DNA of 64,000 bases from assembly GCF_032452875.1 (NCBI RefSeq), contig NC_083885.1, positions 37,675,925-37,739,924 on the forward strand, read 5' to 3'. Shown in pieces: positions 12,673 to 24,237 of the stretch. This DNA is from Bos javanicus. Lineage: Eukaryota > Chordata > Mammalia > Artiodactyla > Bovidae. The notes under the pieces are model-generated. The model was not told where the DNA came from and did no database searches. It saw nothing but the letters and a program-made list of their open reading frames with translations. Position 1 is the stretch's first letter. Each line of letters starts with the position of its first letter. Both the position numbers and the translations under genes were made by a program.

Positions 12673-12772
12673 CCTCCGGGAGTTGGTGTTGGACAGGGAG
12701 GCCTGGTGTGCTGCGATTCATGGGGTCGCAAAGAGTCGGACATGACTGAGCGACTGATCTGATCTGATCCAG
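12673..12772 (+). mobile_element. BovB 3' tip, severely 5'-truncated
   Basis: About 100 bp matching the extreme 3' end of BovB ('gggagttggtg' through 'gactgagcgactgatctgat'), the same segment as 54640-54720. It ends with the (CTGAT)n tail seen in recent copies. No clear TSD. Confidence 0.85.
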
Positions 12773-14984
12773 GCTCTGTGATGCTGCCAAAAAAATGTCC
12801 CCCAAGTATCCCTTTCTCTATACTCTGTCCTGCTTCAGGACACTTTTACTTGGCTGCTTTGGTTCATCCTTGTCTTGTTTTTGTAGCCCTTCTCCATCCA
12901 AATCCTCTCATTGTGACTGTGGAAAGAGGGTGCAATTTTATTACCCTAACACTAAAGCAGACTTGAAACCTAAAGAAATAGTTGCTCATGGCCACATTGC
13001 TCTCTCTGCTTCCTTGACTTTGGAAATGAGGCATTTCATTTCTAACCATGGTTTGAAGACCATATAAATGTGTTTCACACAATACAAAACACCAGCTGTA
13101 TGTAGATTCTAATATTTTTTCATTAAAAACCCATTGCTTCTTTCCTCTTGCTTCTCTTGATATGTACAGTGATAGAAAGCTCCCACATACCTAAGACTTC
13201 CTTTTTTTTCAGACTCAAACTTCAGAATATTTTCAATATCTGCAACATTATCTTTTGAATAATAATTACCTCTTATATTAAATTATAAGACAGCAGGATT
13301 CAGGATTAGATCTCCCCATATTATTCTAGTGAAGGAAATTATGACAGGGGTCATTTTTTAGAATTATGTAGCAGGGTAAAAGGTCCTAGGCAGCATTAGA
13401 AGGCAAAGGCGTTTATAATTAAATTGTAATTTAGGCCAGTGATTTATCGTTTTCTCAATGAAAAATTTGGTGCTGCCTAGAGATCCTAAGAGGAACTTTA
13501 GTGAGATACAACTTAATGAAATAATAAAAAGAAAAATTATTCTGGAATAGATTGTATTACAGTGGCGGAACAATTGCAGCCTGCCTTCTGTGGGTATTTT
13601 CATTATCAACTCTATTTTTCAAGGATCTCTAATTTAACTATCATTTTCTTTTCAGGATAAAACATGGCCAGGGAATTTTGAATTTTTTATCCAGACAATT
13701 TTTGAAAATATAATTAAAAACCTTTGTTTATGTTTTTTCATGTTCACAAATACATTTGGAAACATATTCCAATTTGCTTAGAAGTTGTTCAAATTGATAA
13801 AGTAACAACAATGTTTCAAAGACAGATATATTTATTTTGGACTAATAGATGAGTCTCTTTTATTCGCTTATTATGAAGGCTCATGTCCATAAGGGTGATC
13901 CTCTAGTATTTGTGTGTTATTTTTCTATCTGCAGTTCTGTATCTCCCATGAGTGAGATAGGAGATCTGATCTATGGGACACAAACCAAAAGGGAAGTTGC
14001 AGAATATGAATGATTCTTCCGTTGTAAAATAAAAAAGTAAGGTCAGGTTTAAAAGGAAAAGAGTAGAATCCTTTGTTAAAACAAAGAAAAAGACTTTCAC
14101 AAGCAACATGAAGCCAGTGACTTTTATGGAACTAATTGGGACAAAAGGTTTGGCCCAGGATAAGGCCAGTTCAATTAGTGTTTCGAGTTGAGAGATTGAA
14201 CAGTTGAAGTATTTTAAAAAATGAAAGTACAGCTTGCATTTGTGGTGTGATATTTGCATTACTTGCATTTGTTACAATTCAAGTTGTTTACTTATTGCTG
14301 TATTTCAGTTGTCTTCATAGAACCTTGATTGCTTTAATGATTTTGGTGGTGGTTCTGTAAAAATAATCAAGCTAAAAAGTTTTAATGGCATGTGTTTTAA
14401 ATAGTTGGTTGAAAATGGTCTAAATATCTGTTTATCCAGTAGTCTGTAATAGCTTCTTCACTCAACACCTAATCTACTTGGTAAATAATCTGCGTTTCAA
14501 AAAATGCACTCTGTGTTTACATAATAGATTTCAGGTGTATTAAGAAAACAACATATATTCTATACATTCTTGAAATATCTTAATTGTTGCCATTCATTGA
14601 GTAAAGAGTGTGCATTTGAAGAATTATCTAAAACAGTTATATGAAAAATCATAATGTCTTGCAAGAACCTGTTAAGGTTTATCTTGTCTCTGATCGCGTA
14701 AGTTTTGTCTTTTTTACTTCTTAAATATACATGACAGACTTTGAGATAAAACTTTTAGGGAGAGCAGAACCCTCAAAAATATGAACTTTTTGGAAGAGAG
14801 GAATGCTTTTAAATACCTGCTTTGTAATGATGTCCTTCTCAATACTTTTTCAAGATATTAACCCAATGTTTCTAATCCTGTGGTCTTTCTCTGTCTTTCA
14901 TATTTGAGACAAGATTGACCTGGTATGGTGACCCTGACATTGCTCTACAGGCCAAGCCCTGTGATGATTAAAAGTACAGGAAAG
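12773..14984. other. Unique AT-rich stretch
   Basis: No repeat or gene recognised. The longest frame (121 codons, minus strand, 13903-14268) is in AT-rich DNA and is hydrophobic with no family resemblance. Confidence 0.45.
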
Positions 14985-15150
14985 CAGTGTAACCTTGGGC
15001 AAGTGACTGAATTGCTTCTCGTCTGTAGAATGGGAATAATAATAACAGGATCTGCCTCATGAGGTTGTCGAGCATGTTAAATGAGTTAATTCAAACAAAG
15101 AACTTATAACAGGGTTTCGTGTACTTGATAAATGCTAGCTGGTATATCTG
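14985..15150 (+). mobile_element. MIR SINE fragment
   Basis: It contains 'aaccttgggcaagtgactg', 'tctgtagaatgggaataat', 'atgagttaattcaaac' and 'gataaatgctagct', the core and 3' half of MIR in sense orientation. Confidence 0.75.
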
Positions 15151-15392
15151 GTTACTTGTAATTGTAGAGCATGATCATTCTTACTAGACAGATGTTGACG
15201 AAAATATTCTATTAAAAGTCTGCAATAAAAACTTGGCGATCTAAATCTTGACCTACATATGAAAAGCTTTTGAAAGTGAAGGCAGTGAAGAAACATAAAC
15301 CACTAGGGGAAGTGACTGATATAACAGGCAATCCACAAAACATAGCTCTTTTATTCATGTGAAATATGTTAATCTGTCATTTTATATTCAAT

Positions 15393-15821
15393 TCTCATGT
15401 CTTTTTTTTTTTAACTTTTCATTTTCAAGTAATTTTAGACTTAGAGAAGTTTTAAAACAGGAAAGTTTGCATATAACTATCACCACTCAGCCTCCCCTAA
15501 AGTTAATGTCTTGCCTTGGTATAATTGTTAAGACTAAGAAATAATTATCAACAGAATACATTTAACCAAACTGAACAATTTATTTGGATTTCACTGATTT
15601 TCAACTCACAGTCTCTTTATGTTCCAGGACCCAGTTCAGGTCCACACACTGCATTTAGCTGTCATGTCTCTTTAGTTTCCTCCAGTCTGTGACAGTTCCT
15701 CAGTCTTTCTTTGACTTTCATGACTTTGACAGTTTTGAAGAGTACTGGTTTCGTATTTCATAGAATATCCCTCAATTTGAAGTTTTCTGATTTTTTTTTT
15801 ATCATTAGATGTGGTGGGTTT
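15393..15821 (-). mobile_element. Old L1 (L1ME-type) 3'UTR, antisense
   Basis: Diagnostic strings appear in order: 'aagtaattttagacttagag', 'cagcctcccctaaagttaat', 'tgcatttagctgtcatgtct', 'gtgacagttcctcagtcttt' and 'ttgaagagtactggt'. It is interrupted at its far end by a Bov-tA copy. Confidence 0.75.
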
Positions 15822-16062
15822 TGTTTTAGTCGCTCAGTTGTGTCCGACTCTTGCAAGTCCATGGACTGTAGCCCACTGGGCTCCTCTGTCCACAGGATTT
15901 CCCAGGCAAGAATACTGGAATGGGTTGCCATTTCCTTCTTGCATGGAAATTCCCGAACCAGGGGTTTCCCGAACCAGGGGTTTCCCGAACCAGATGAACT
16001 TGCATCTCTTGAGTCTCCTGCATTGCAGGCAGATTCTTAACCACTGTGCCACCTGGGAAGCC
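15822..16062 (-). mobile_element. Bov-tA SINE, antisense, with internal expansion
   Basis: Read on the minus strand it has the tRNA-derived head (complement at about 16000-16062, 'cactgtgccacctgggaagcc') and the BovB-like tail ending at 'agtcgctcag'. An internal 16-bp unit is repeated almost three times (see 15950-15993). No TSD could be assigned with confidence. Confidence 0.9.
15950..15993. repeat. 16-bp tandem repeat inside a SINE
   Basis: The unit TTCCCGAACCAGGGGT occurs 2.75 times without a mismatch, at 15950-15965, 15966-15981 and 15982-15993 (partial). Other Bov-tA copies in this window have the segment once, so the expansion arose in or after this insertion. Confidence 0.95.
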
Positions 16063-16420
16063 TAACACCCTGGTACCTATTGATATGTATATAACCTCTA
16101 CTTTCCTGATCATTTGTTAGTGTTTAAATGAAAAAGTTAAATTCAGAAATAGGCATTTTTTTGACTCCACAGAATAATTCTGTTTTGAAATATAAGAATT
16201 GTTTTTTCTAAGAGTTAATTAAGATACATTTTTTTCATTCCTTATTTCTCCAAAAAAATTTTTTTGTTATAAATAACTAAACCCTTCTTTTTTCTGTTTT
16301 TCTTCTTTCTTTTCTTCATAGACTGTTGTGTCGATTTTTGTTGTGTCCCTTTTTGATGGGCCATAAGCAAACTGCTACTATTAGGATTAATTGCTTCATG
16401 CTAGATATAGTGATTATTGT

Positions 16421-16684
16421 CAGATAAGGCAATGGCACCCCACTCCAGTACTCTTGCCTGGAAAATCCCATGGACGGAGGAGCCTGGTACGCTACAGTCC
16501 ATGGGGTCACTAAGAGTCAGACAGGACCGAGTGACTTCACTTTTCACTTTCATGCATTGGAGAAGGAAATGGCAACCCACTCCAGTGTTCTTGCCTGGAG
16601 AATCCCAGGGACGGGGTAGCCTGGTGGGCTGCCGTCTCTGGGGTCGCACAGAGTTGGACACGACTGAAGCGACTTAGCAGCAGC
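16421..16684 (+). mobile_element. Bov-A2 SINE, dimer
   Basis: Two monomers are joined by the 'ttcacttttcactttcatg' linker and end in a (CAG)n tail. A 12-bp duplication AGTGATTATTGT at 16409-16420 and 16685-16696 defines both ends exactly. Confidence 0.96.
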
Positions 16685-17028
16685 AGTGATTATTGTAAAA
16701 TTTAAGGTTGAAGCTTATCAACACTTAGCATTTATGTTTATATTCCTACCTTAGAATTTATGTTTATATTGTCTTTTCATCATTTCCAGAATCCTCTTGA
16801 AATACTGAAGATATGAAAGCCACAAGTCAAATGATATGTGGAAATTAAGGAAGCACTTTTGTGGGGGATTGCTGTGAGACAAGGAAAGAGGGTAGAGAAT
16901 AAATCAGACCTCTATTTACTATGTTCACAAACCTGATGGTTTTGATAAGTCTGACAATACACCCAAAATCCACACAAATGGAAGTGATGAATTTAGAGCT
17001 GAGCATTTACTACATTCAGTTCCTATTG

Positions 17029-17232
17029 TGTGTTTGTGTGTGTGTGGTAAGTTGTTTAAGTCCTGTCTGACGCTATGACCACATGGACTGCAGCCTGCCA
17101 GGTTCCTCTGTCCATGGGATTCTCCAGGCAAGAATACTGGAGTGATTTGCCATGCCCTCCTCCAGGGGATCTGCCCGACCCAGGGATCAAAGCCACTATC
17201 ATTTATATCTCCTAGTGCCAGCTGGGAAGTCC
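17029..17232 (-). mobile_element. Bov-tA SINE, antisense
   Basis: Minus-strand copy with the head at about 17190-17232 and a (TG)n tail complement at its 3' end. Flanked by a 13-bp duplication TCAGTTCCTATTG/TCAGTTCCTACTG (one mismatch) at 17016-17028 and 17233-17245. Confidence 0.94.
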
Positions 17233-17489
17233 TCAGTTCCTACTGGTTTGTCTTAAAAACCAAATTGTATGAGGAGGTTTCCAGGCTGGATAGTTAATGA
17301 GAGTTATAGATAACTTAGCATATCGTTTATCAATGACTCTGTAATCAGAATTTTTGACTCCTTATACTGTGACCTTATCTAATGTGGATCTAAACAGCCA
17401 CCATGGAAGTGGCAAGTGTCACAGTGTTAACTTCAGGAAGAATCTCAAGGTGCTACTTCTCACTTCAACCTCTTTTACAGGTTGAAAGT

Positions 17490-17960
17490 CAGATTACTCA
17501 CTGTGGCAGACCCTGATGGACACCATTTATATCTTTTGGGCACGATATCCTTTAACCCTGAAGGCTGCTTATTGAGAACCGCTGTGACTGTCTGCCAGAG
17601 GATGGTTTTTCTGGGTGCATGCTCAGTTTGGTCAGCATGTAGGGCAAGCCAGAATTGCCAGAGAGTTGATACCACCAGAATAAACCATCAACTAGTGACA
17701 AGTGAGGGTTTAGTGGATACACCCTATGTCTTCCCTTGGTTCGAATAACTGGGGCATGTAGCACATTAGCTTCCAGAACCCCTGTGGGTTAAGCTCCAAT
17801 TGCCCACTAACTCAATAATGCACCTTGTTGATGTCTCACCCTTCTGTGTCACGCACGCTGGTTTTTCCCCAGATAACTTCCCAAATAAACTACTTGCAGT
17901 ATTATCCTTGTCTCAAGGTCTGCTTTTGGGAAAATATAAACTATAGCCAGACCAAGTCTG
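17490..17960 (+). mobile_element. Ancient ERV-type LTR (family uncertain)
   Basis: The end 'cccaaataaactacttgcag', followed by 'ttgtctcaaggtctgctttt', has the look of the polyadenylation region of an old mammalian solo LTR (ERVL or MaLR related). The body is diverged. No internal retroviral genes are present. Boundaries and family are estimates. Confidence 0.45.
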
Positions 17961-18149
17961 AGTTATCTCTTAGCATAAAACGGTTTCCAAATCCCTTACT
18001 TCCTCTCCATTGCTGTTCCTGTATGTTTATTTTGTTCATCTGGCCTCTTGTCCAACTGGTTTCTCTCTGGAGAGCTTAGGCATGAGGAGGTGAGCAGGAC
18101 AGAAGGTACTGGTGATGCTGAGACAAATGGGTATTGTAGCATCAGGGCA

Positions 18150-18330
18150 GGGAAAAGAAATTGGGCATTTGTTGAGTGCCTGCTCTGACCCAGGCACTGG
18201 ACTGTATTAAGTGCTTTACAAAGGTTGTTTCATCTCATTCTCTCACCAGCCCTGGAAGGACTGAAATATATGAGTCTTTTGCAACCGCTTGTGTAAATAG
18301 CAGTATTAAGGCAGAGTTGTTTGGCTAAAC
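18150..18330 (-). mobile_element. MIR-type SINE, antisense
   Basis: 'gttgagtgcctgctctgac', 'aggcactggactgtatta', 'agtgctttacaaa' and 'catctcattctctcacc' follow the complement of the MIR 3' half in order. Confidence 0.65.
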
Positions 18331-19503
18331 AAGTGACCCTTCCCTCTTGTAGTCACTGGCCACACCATGGATCTGAACTTCTTAAGCTTTATGACATACT
18401 TGGTTTTTCTAACTCTTGAGTCAATCATGGCTGTTTTTTTCCATTGGTCAGTAAATGGCCTAATCATCATGTGGCCTTTTGCTTCATATTTGTCACTGTC
18501 AAGTTGGCTTTGTATTTTGGAAAGCTTCCAGCACTCATTACCATAATGATAAAAGGAGAGATGCAGTGGGCGCTTGGGCTGATTTCCATTGAGAGAAGTT
18601 CATATTCTCAGCACAAGGACTTGGAAAACTGTTTAGAGGGGCCATTCTTGCTTTCAGAATTTATCGCTTCAAAACCAAAAGAACCTGCAAACCTGTATAT
18701 TAAAAAACGTTCATGGTTATTTGAGTCTGCAGAATTGGAGCTGTCAACTTGTCCAGAATTAGCCTGCAAGACAGACAAGGTTGATGGCAGAACTCTAACA
18801 CTAATTTACTTATAATTTGCTTTTGTTTCTTCTCATCTTGGGAGCCGTTCCTTGGTGTTTCATAATCAGTCACAAGCCAGGCAAACTCATAGGTTGTTTC
18901 CTCTAATAGGTGTAAGACAAGCAAAGGAATTCTAAGAAAATCTCCTAAATGGAAGGCAGGCATTTTGTTTTGTTTATTGTAGTTGGGATCCTCTGAAGAG
19001 AAGAACCTTTTGTCCTGACTTGCAGAGCTGTCCTTTATGTGACTCTAAGAGCCCAAGTTTGTGCTTATTAGACAGAGGCCAGTGTGGCCTTTACAAGGAG
19101 GAAAGAGCTTGACTTTCATCTTAGCCCTTCTAGTGCAGGCTATAGGCTGGTCTTATTCTCACTTGTCATTTTCTTGCCTGCTACGGTGTTGGGAGCTCTC
19201 CAGGAACTCTTCATGATGCAGCTAAAACACAAGTGTCTTGAGAAGCCCTAATCCAAAGTGAATCTTCTATAAATAATAAACAGCAAATAGGCTCCACTTA
19301 GTTATATTAACCTCCAAATAGGTCAGGCACATTGTTTAAAAATGCAAACATCACAATAAAACGGATTCCCTAGATGCAGAATTTGATGTGTATGTGCAGA
19401 TTTTCTGGACATGGTACAGAAAAAAATAGCCCACACCTATGCTTCACTACTTAAAATATTTATATATTAACTCTGAAAAGTGCTACTTTTGAGATGCTAT
19501 TTA
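18331..19503. other. Unique stretch, nothing recognised
   Basis: No repeat recognised. A 123-codon plus-strand frame at 18444-18815 has no recognisable motif and is probably chance. Confidence 0.4.
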
Positions 19504-19716
19504 TTATAAGCTGATAGAACTCAAGGGCTCTCTGTCCTCATAGAAGTCCTTCTTATCTTTCCTGATTGCTGAGTAGTTACTGCTAACTTTACTTTGCAAG
19601 ACCTGTGGAGTCCTCAAGTGAATTGGAACTCTTGCCAAATTTTTCGTGATTTCTTGCTGAACAACTTGGCATTCATTGCGATACTCTTTTAGTTTTTTCA
19701 ATGGGTCTAATTTCAC
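19504..19716 (-). other. Protein-like short open frame, unproven
   Basis: A frame of about 70 codons, opening at GTG just after an in-frame TAA and ending in TAA. The translation is charged and non-repetitive (KKLKEYRNECQVVQQEITKN near the start), unlike the hydrophobic chance frames nearby. There is no ATG near the start, no recognised family and no convincing splice pair. It could be an old retrocopy fragment, a weak exon or chance. I do not call it a gene. Confidence 0.2.
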
Positions 19717-20240
19717 ATGTTAAGAATCTTATTGTTTGCTAGCCAAAATAAAATGGCACAGTTCAAAACTATTTATACAATTCAAAACATTTTTTCATGC
19801 GGAGCTCATTCTGCTTGCCTTTCTGCCTCGATTGTATGTTAACTTCATTTCTTTCGTGCCAGGAATAATTAGACAATTAAGTGCTGATGCTCTGCAAATG
19901 AAATGGCATATTTTCATTGAAATTCTAACTACAAAAATACCTAGTCTAATTCTCATTCCTTCTTAAAATCAGATGGGTAAAGTGTTCCACTGCAAACTCT
20001 AGCATTCAGACCCGAAAGTATTTGTACTTGGACAAAGATATGGCACTATAATTCGATTGAGGAATGGCAGTAATTACTTTTTCCCTGGGAAAAGTAATTC
20101 TTGCAATTAAAAATATACAGAGCTTGTGTGAGACATTTCTGTACTTCCCAATTTGCTTATGGTTTAGCCATTACCCATATCAATCTATAATTCTGTTGTA
20201 ATGATTTTAAGAGTAAATAAAGCTGCATGATGTCTCACAG
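19717..20240. promoter_or_regulatory. Candidate conserved non-coding element
   Basis: Repeat-free AT-rich sequence with spaced homeodomain-like cores: AATAATTAGACAATTAAG near 19863, and AGTAATTAC and GCAATTAAAA near 20070-20110. No coding resemblance. Suggested as regulatory only by texture. Conservation has not been tested. Confidence 0.25.
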
Positions 20241-20252
20241 TATGTGTATATG

Positions 20253-20297
<45 letters not shown>

Positions 20298-20299
20298 GG
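20241..20299. repeat. Compound (TG/TA)n-(GA)n microsatellite
   Basis: TATG/TATA units run directly into roughly ten GA units. The long uninterrupted alternating tracts are likely to be length-polymorphic. Confidence 0.95.
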
Positions 20300-20617
20300 G
20301 ACCTTCATTGCTGTGTTGAAATCTCCTGATCCTTTAAAACTACCTCCTTTAAGTCTTCTTTTAATTCCTTTCCTTCTCCTCTCAACACCATGGAATTGCC
20401 ACGATTAAGAGATGATATAGAAGTCCAATTTACTTGGGATCTGGCTATACATCTGGTTGGATCCATTCACATGAAAGGGATATAATGCAACTCCCAGCCT
20501 GATCCACCAGGACTCCTCTGTAGTTTCCCATCTGAAGATTGCACTGAACTCTAGTAATCTCTTTAAAAATGAAATCCCTTATGCTATATGAGAGTTGCTT
20601 CCCTCTCTCCCCAACCC
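20300..20617. other. Unique spacer
   Basis: Nothing recognised. Confidence 0.4.
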
Positions 20618-20775
20618 ATGTCTTCCGTACACACTGTCACTTCTGCCACATTGTATTCATTAGAAGTGAGTCATTAAGTCCAACCCACACTTAAAAGAGG
20701 ACAATTAAGTTTTACTTCTGGAAAGGAAGAATGTTAAATAATCTGTGGACATATTTTAAAGCCACCAGAATCCTG
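20618..20775 (-). mobile_element. MLT1/MaLR-type LTR fragment, antisense
   Basis: 'cacttctgccacattgtatt', 'tagaagtgagtcattaagtc' and 'tgtggacatattttaaagcc' match the complement of the 5' half of MLT1-class LTRs in the correct order. It is an old solo fragment. Confidence 0.6.
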
Positions 20776-20904
20776 GACAAGGATTTCAGAGGGAGGAGTG
20801 ACATGAATCTTCAGTAGAAAAAGGTTGGCTGAAATATAGAGTGCAGAGTATACTCATATAAGAAGAGCCTGAGTTATTTGATCAGAATCTCCTTTACGCA
20901 CTAA

Positions 20905-21015
20905 ACCAGAAACCCTATTAAGGCAGGGACCACATTACCATTGATTCTCCAGCACTTGAAATCCCTTGCATGTAAGAGATGCTCCTTAAATAATTTTAGA
21001 ATGACTGAATCAATT
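20905..21015 (+). mobile_element. L2 LINE 3' end
   Basis: 'aaggcagggaccacatta', then 'tgattctccagcacttgaa', then 'ttagaatgactgaatcaat' parallels the L2 3' terminus in sense orientation. Confidence 0.5.
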
Positions 21016-21074
21016 AATCACTAACTTAATAAATGAGGAATGGGTGACTTGATTACATAATTTGAGAGAAAGTA

Positions 21075-21279
21075 TGTCAAAATGGTAAAGGTACTCTATG
21101 GAATCATAATGCCTGGGTTCAGAGCCAGGCCCCACCACATACCAGATGCATTTCTTGGGAGGTCACTTAATCTTTCCGAGCCTCAGAGTAAAAATGGGAA
21201 TATTAATATAAGCTATCCTATAGAGTTATTATAAGGATGACATGATAATTAGGTATAGTATTTGGTACATAATAAACTA
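21075..21279 (+). mobile_element. MIR SINE, split by BovB
   Basis: The MIR head and core run from about 21075 ('cctgggttcagagcc', 'cttaatctttccgagcctc') to 'ggtacataataaac'. The tail 'aataaatattagttattat' resumes after the BovB at about 22887-22920. The BovB therefore inserted into the 3' end of a pre-existing MIR. Confidence 0.75.
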
Positions 21280-22886
21280 AGAAGAGGCGGCAAGAATACA
21301 CAGAAGAACTGTGCAAAAAAGAGCTTCACGACCCAGATAATCATGATGGTATGATCACTCATCTAGAGCCAGACATCCTGGAATGTGAAGTCAAGTGGGC
21401 CTTAGAAAGCATCACTACGAACAAAGCTAGTGGAGGTGATGGAATTCCAGTTGAGCTATTTCAAATCCTGAAAGATGATGCTGTGAAAGTGCTGCACTCA
21501 ATGTGCCAGCAAATTTGGAAAACTCAGCAGTGGCCATGGGACTGGAAAAGGTCAGTTTTCATTCCAATCCCAAAGAAAGGCAATTCCAAAGAATGCTCAA
21601 ACTCCCGCACAATTGTACTCATCTCACACGCTAGTAAAGTAATGCTCAAAAATCTCTAAGCCAGGCTTCAGCAGTACATGAACCGTGAACTTCCAGATGT
21701 TCAAGCTGGTTTTAGAAAAAGCAGAGGAACCAGAGATCAAATTGTCAACATCTGCTGGATCATCGAAAAAGCAAGAGAGTTCCAGAAAAACATCTATTTG
21801 TGCTTTACTGACTATGCCAAAGCCTTTGACTGTGTGGATCACAATAAACTGGAAAATTCTGAAAGAGATGGGAATACTGGACCACCTGACCTGCCTCTTG
21901 AGAAACCTATATGCAGTTCAGGAAGCAACAGTTAGAACTGGACATGGAACAACAGACTGTTTCCAAATAGGAAATATACATCAACACTGTATATTGTCAC
22001 CCTGCTTATTTAACTTATATGCAGAATACATCATGAGAAATGCTGGGCTGGAAGAAGCACAAGCTGGAATCAAGATTGTCTGGAGAAATATCAATATCAA
22101 TAACCTCAGATATGCAGATGACACCACCCTTGTGGCAGAAAGTGAAGAGGAACTAAAAAGCCTCTTGATGAAAGTGAAAGTGGAGAGTGAAAAAGTTGGC
22201 TTAAAGCTCAACATTCAGAAAACTAAGATCATGGCATCTGGTCCCATCACTTCATGGCAAATAGATGGGGAAACAGTGGCAGACTTTATTTTTGGGGGCT
22301 CCAAAATCACTGCAGATGGTGATTACAGCCATGAAATTAAAAGACGCTTACTCCTTGGAAGGAAACTTATGACCAACCTAGATAGTACATTGAAAAGCAG
22401 AGACATTACTTTGCCAACAGAGGTCCATCTAGTCAAGGTTATGGTTTTTCCAGTGGTCATGTATGGATGTGAGAGTTGGACTGTGAAGAAAGCTGATTGC
22501 CAAAGAATTTATGCTTTTGAACTGTGGTGTTGGAGAAGATTCTTGGGAGTCCTTTGGACTGCAAGGAGATCCAACCAGCCCATCCTAAAGGAGATCTGTC
22601 CTGGGTGTTCATTAGAAGGACTGATGCTAAAGCTGAAACTCCAATACTTTGGCCACCTCATGCGAAGAGTTGACTCATTGGAAAAGACTCTGATGCTGGG
22701 AGGGATTGGGGGCAGGAGGAGAAGGGAACAACAGAGGATGAGATGGCTGGATGGCATCACCAACTCGATGGACATGAATTTGAGTGAACTCCAGGAGTTG
22801 GTGATGGACAGGGAGGCCTGGTGTGCTGATTCATGGGGTCGCAAAGAGTCGGACACAACTGAGCGACTGAACTCTACTGAACTGAA
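21280..22886 (+). pseudogene. BovB (RTE-type LINE) 5'-truncated copy, broken RT gene
   Basis: BovB encodes an APE-type endonuclease and reverse transcriptase. This copy lacks the endonuclease and begins just upstream of the RT domain. Motif A (DYAKAFD, about 21811-21831) and motif C YADD (22111-22122) are present. Two lesions are visible: CAA to TAA near 21657, and a 2-bp loss near 21850, after which the frame stays open to the C-terminus. The last 340 or so codons of the 412-codon frame at 21685-22923 are therefore genuine BovB, but its first part is out of frame. The 3' end is the usual ACTGA-repeat tip. The copy has recent-looking sequence but cannot be autonomous. Confidence 0.95.
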
Positions 22887-23045
22887 ACATTTAATAAATA
22901 TTAGTTATTATAACTATTGTTAATACTCAAGTTTTCAAGCTGTTAAATAGTAGAACCAGAATTTGAATTCATATCTGTCTTGTTTGAAAGCTCATAGTCC
23001 TAACATTTGTAACTTCAAGAGTGGAGGTAATACTATCCTTTCATG

Positions 23046-23407
23046 TTATTATAAAATATTGAATATAGTTCCCTATGCTATGCAATAGGCCCTCGTTGTT
23101 AATTTTGTAAGTACTAATGTATACATGTTAATCCCAAACTCCTGATTTATCCCTCACCCTTTTGCCTTTGGTAACCATAAATTATTTTCTATATCTGTGG
23201 TTCTATTCATGTTTTATTTATAAGTTAATTTGTATCTTTTTTTAGATTCCACATGTAAGTAAATCTGAAAAAAGAATATATATATATAAATATAAAAAGA
23301 ATATATAATATAGATAAAAAGAAAACAAATATATAAAAACTGAATCACTTTGCTGCACACCTGAAACTAAGACAACTTTGTAAATCAACTATATTTCAAT
23401 TTAAAAG
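23046..23407 (+). mobile_element. L1 3' end with 5' inversion
   Basis: The 3' piece (23261-23407) is sense L1 3'UTR, ending 'aaatcaactatatttcaatt'. The piece before it (23046-23260) is L1 3'UTR from just upstream but inverted: its complement contains 'gggaactatattcaatattt' and 'gattaacatgtatacatta'. About 16 nt of consensus are missing at the join. A possible degenerate TSD shares TTTCATG at 23039-23045 and 23414-23420. This is the arrangement produced by twin priming. Confidence 0.8.
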
Positions 23408-23829
23408 TTACTTTTTCATGAGTAGTGGTGTTTAAACTCAGTGGGCCTCTTCGGTCAATATTTTGATAGAAGTTCTATAGTACTTGGCTTTTAACAAAGT
23501 CTTGGGCTTTTTTAAATTCAGTTGTGGAAGGAGATGATGGAGCTTCTTGAGGCTTAATTTTTAACAGGTTTTTCTAAGCTAGTTCTAGAAAACAGCAGGG
23601 AATACCACCAGGACCATTTTTAGAGAACACTTGTTTTGATTGACTAAGCTATATAGCAAGAACAGTAGCAGCAGCACAAAACCACTCCAAGTTGTGTTGG
23701 ATAGCTGAGAGACCCCACATAACCTATGTTGATGTACATGTGAGAAACCTTTAATTTCTTATAGACAACAGTTTCTTCTATGCTTTTCTTTCTACAGTGT
23801 TCAGTTTGATATGTGGGAAAGAATAGGTC
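23408..23829. other. Unique spacer
   Basis: Nothing recognised. Confidence 0.4.
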
Positions 23830-24225
23830 TGTGTTGGTAATCTATTGATGAATAACAAACCACTCCATACTATAGAGGCTTAAAATAATAATCATTTAAT
23901 TTTCTCACCAATCTTTAAGTCAGAGGTTCGGGTTGGGGTCTGCTGGGCAGAGTTGCTGGTCTCACTGCAGGGGATGGCTGGAGTAGAAACAGATGGTCTA
24001 AAATAGCCTCACTTACATGTTTGGTGCTGATACTAGCTTTCAGCTGAATCATATATCTCTAGACTCTAGCTGGGCTTATTCACATCATAGCAGTCAAAAT
24101 AGGAAATGTCCTATTGAACAAGGGCTTTTCAAGATTCAGCTGCATGACATTTGTAAATATCCCATTGGCCAAGAAAGTCACATGACCAAGCCCAGATTCA
24201 AGGGGTGGACAAAACTGCTTTAGAA
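23830..24225 (-). mobile_element. MLT1/MaLR-type LTR, antisense
   Basis: 'gaataacaaaccactcc', 'ggcttaaaataataatcatt', 'cattggccaagaaagtcaca' and 'cccagattcaaggggtgg' appear in the order of an antisense MLT1-class LTR. A related copy lies at 39170-39650. No internal viral sequence. Confidence 0.65.
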
Positions 24226-24237
24226 TAAAAACTACTT

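Noticed and set aside
15711..16113. Paired sense and antisense frames of 84-109 codons
   Set aside because: These read through a Bov-tA SINE, whose consensus is open in several frames. Not genes.
16401..16677. 86-codon frames on both strands
   Set aside because: They lie in a Bov-A2 dimer with a perfect TSD.
21685..22923. A 412-codon open frame that could be read as a novel gene
   Set aside because: It is BovB reverse transcriptase. Its first 55 or so codons are out of frame with the BovB protein, and the true frame joins after a 2-bp deletion near 21850. There is no promoter or independent gene structure.
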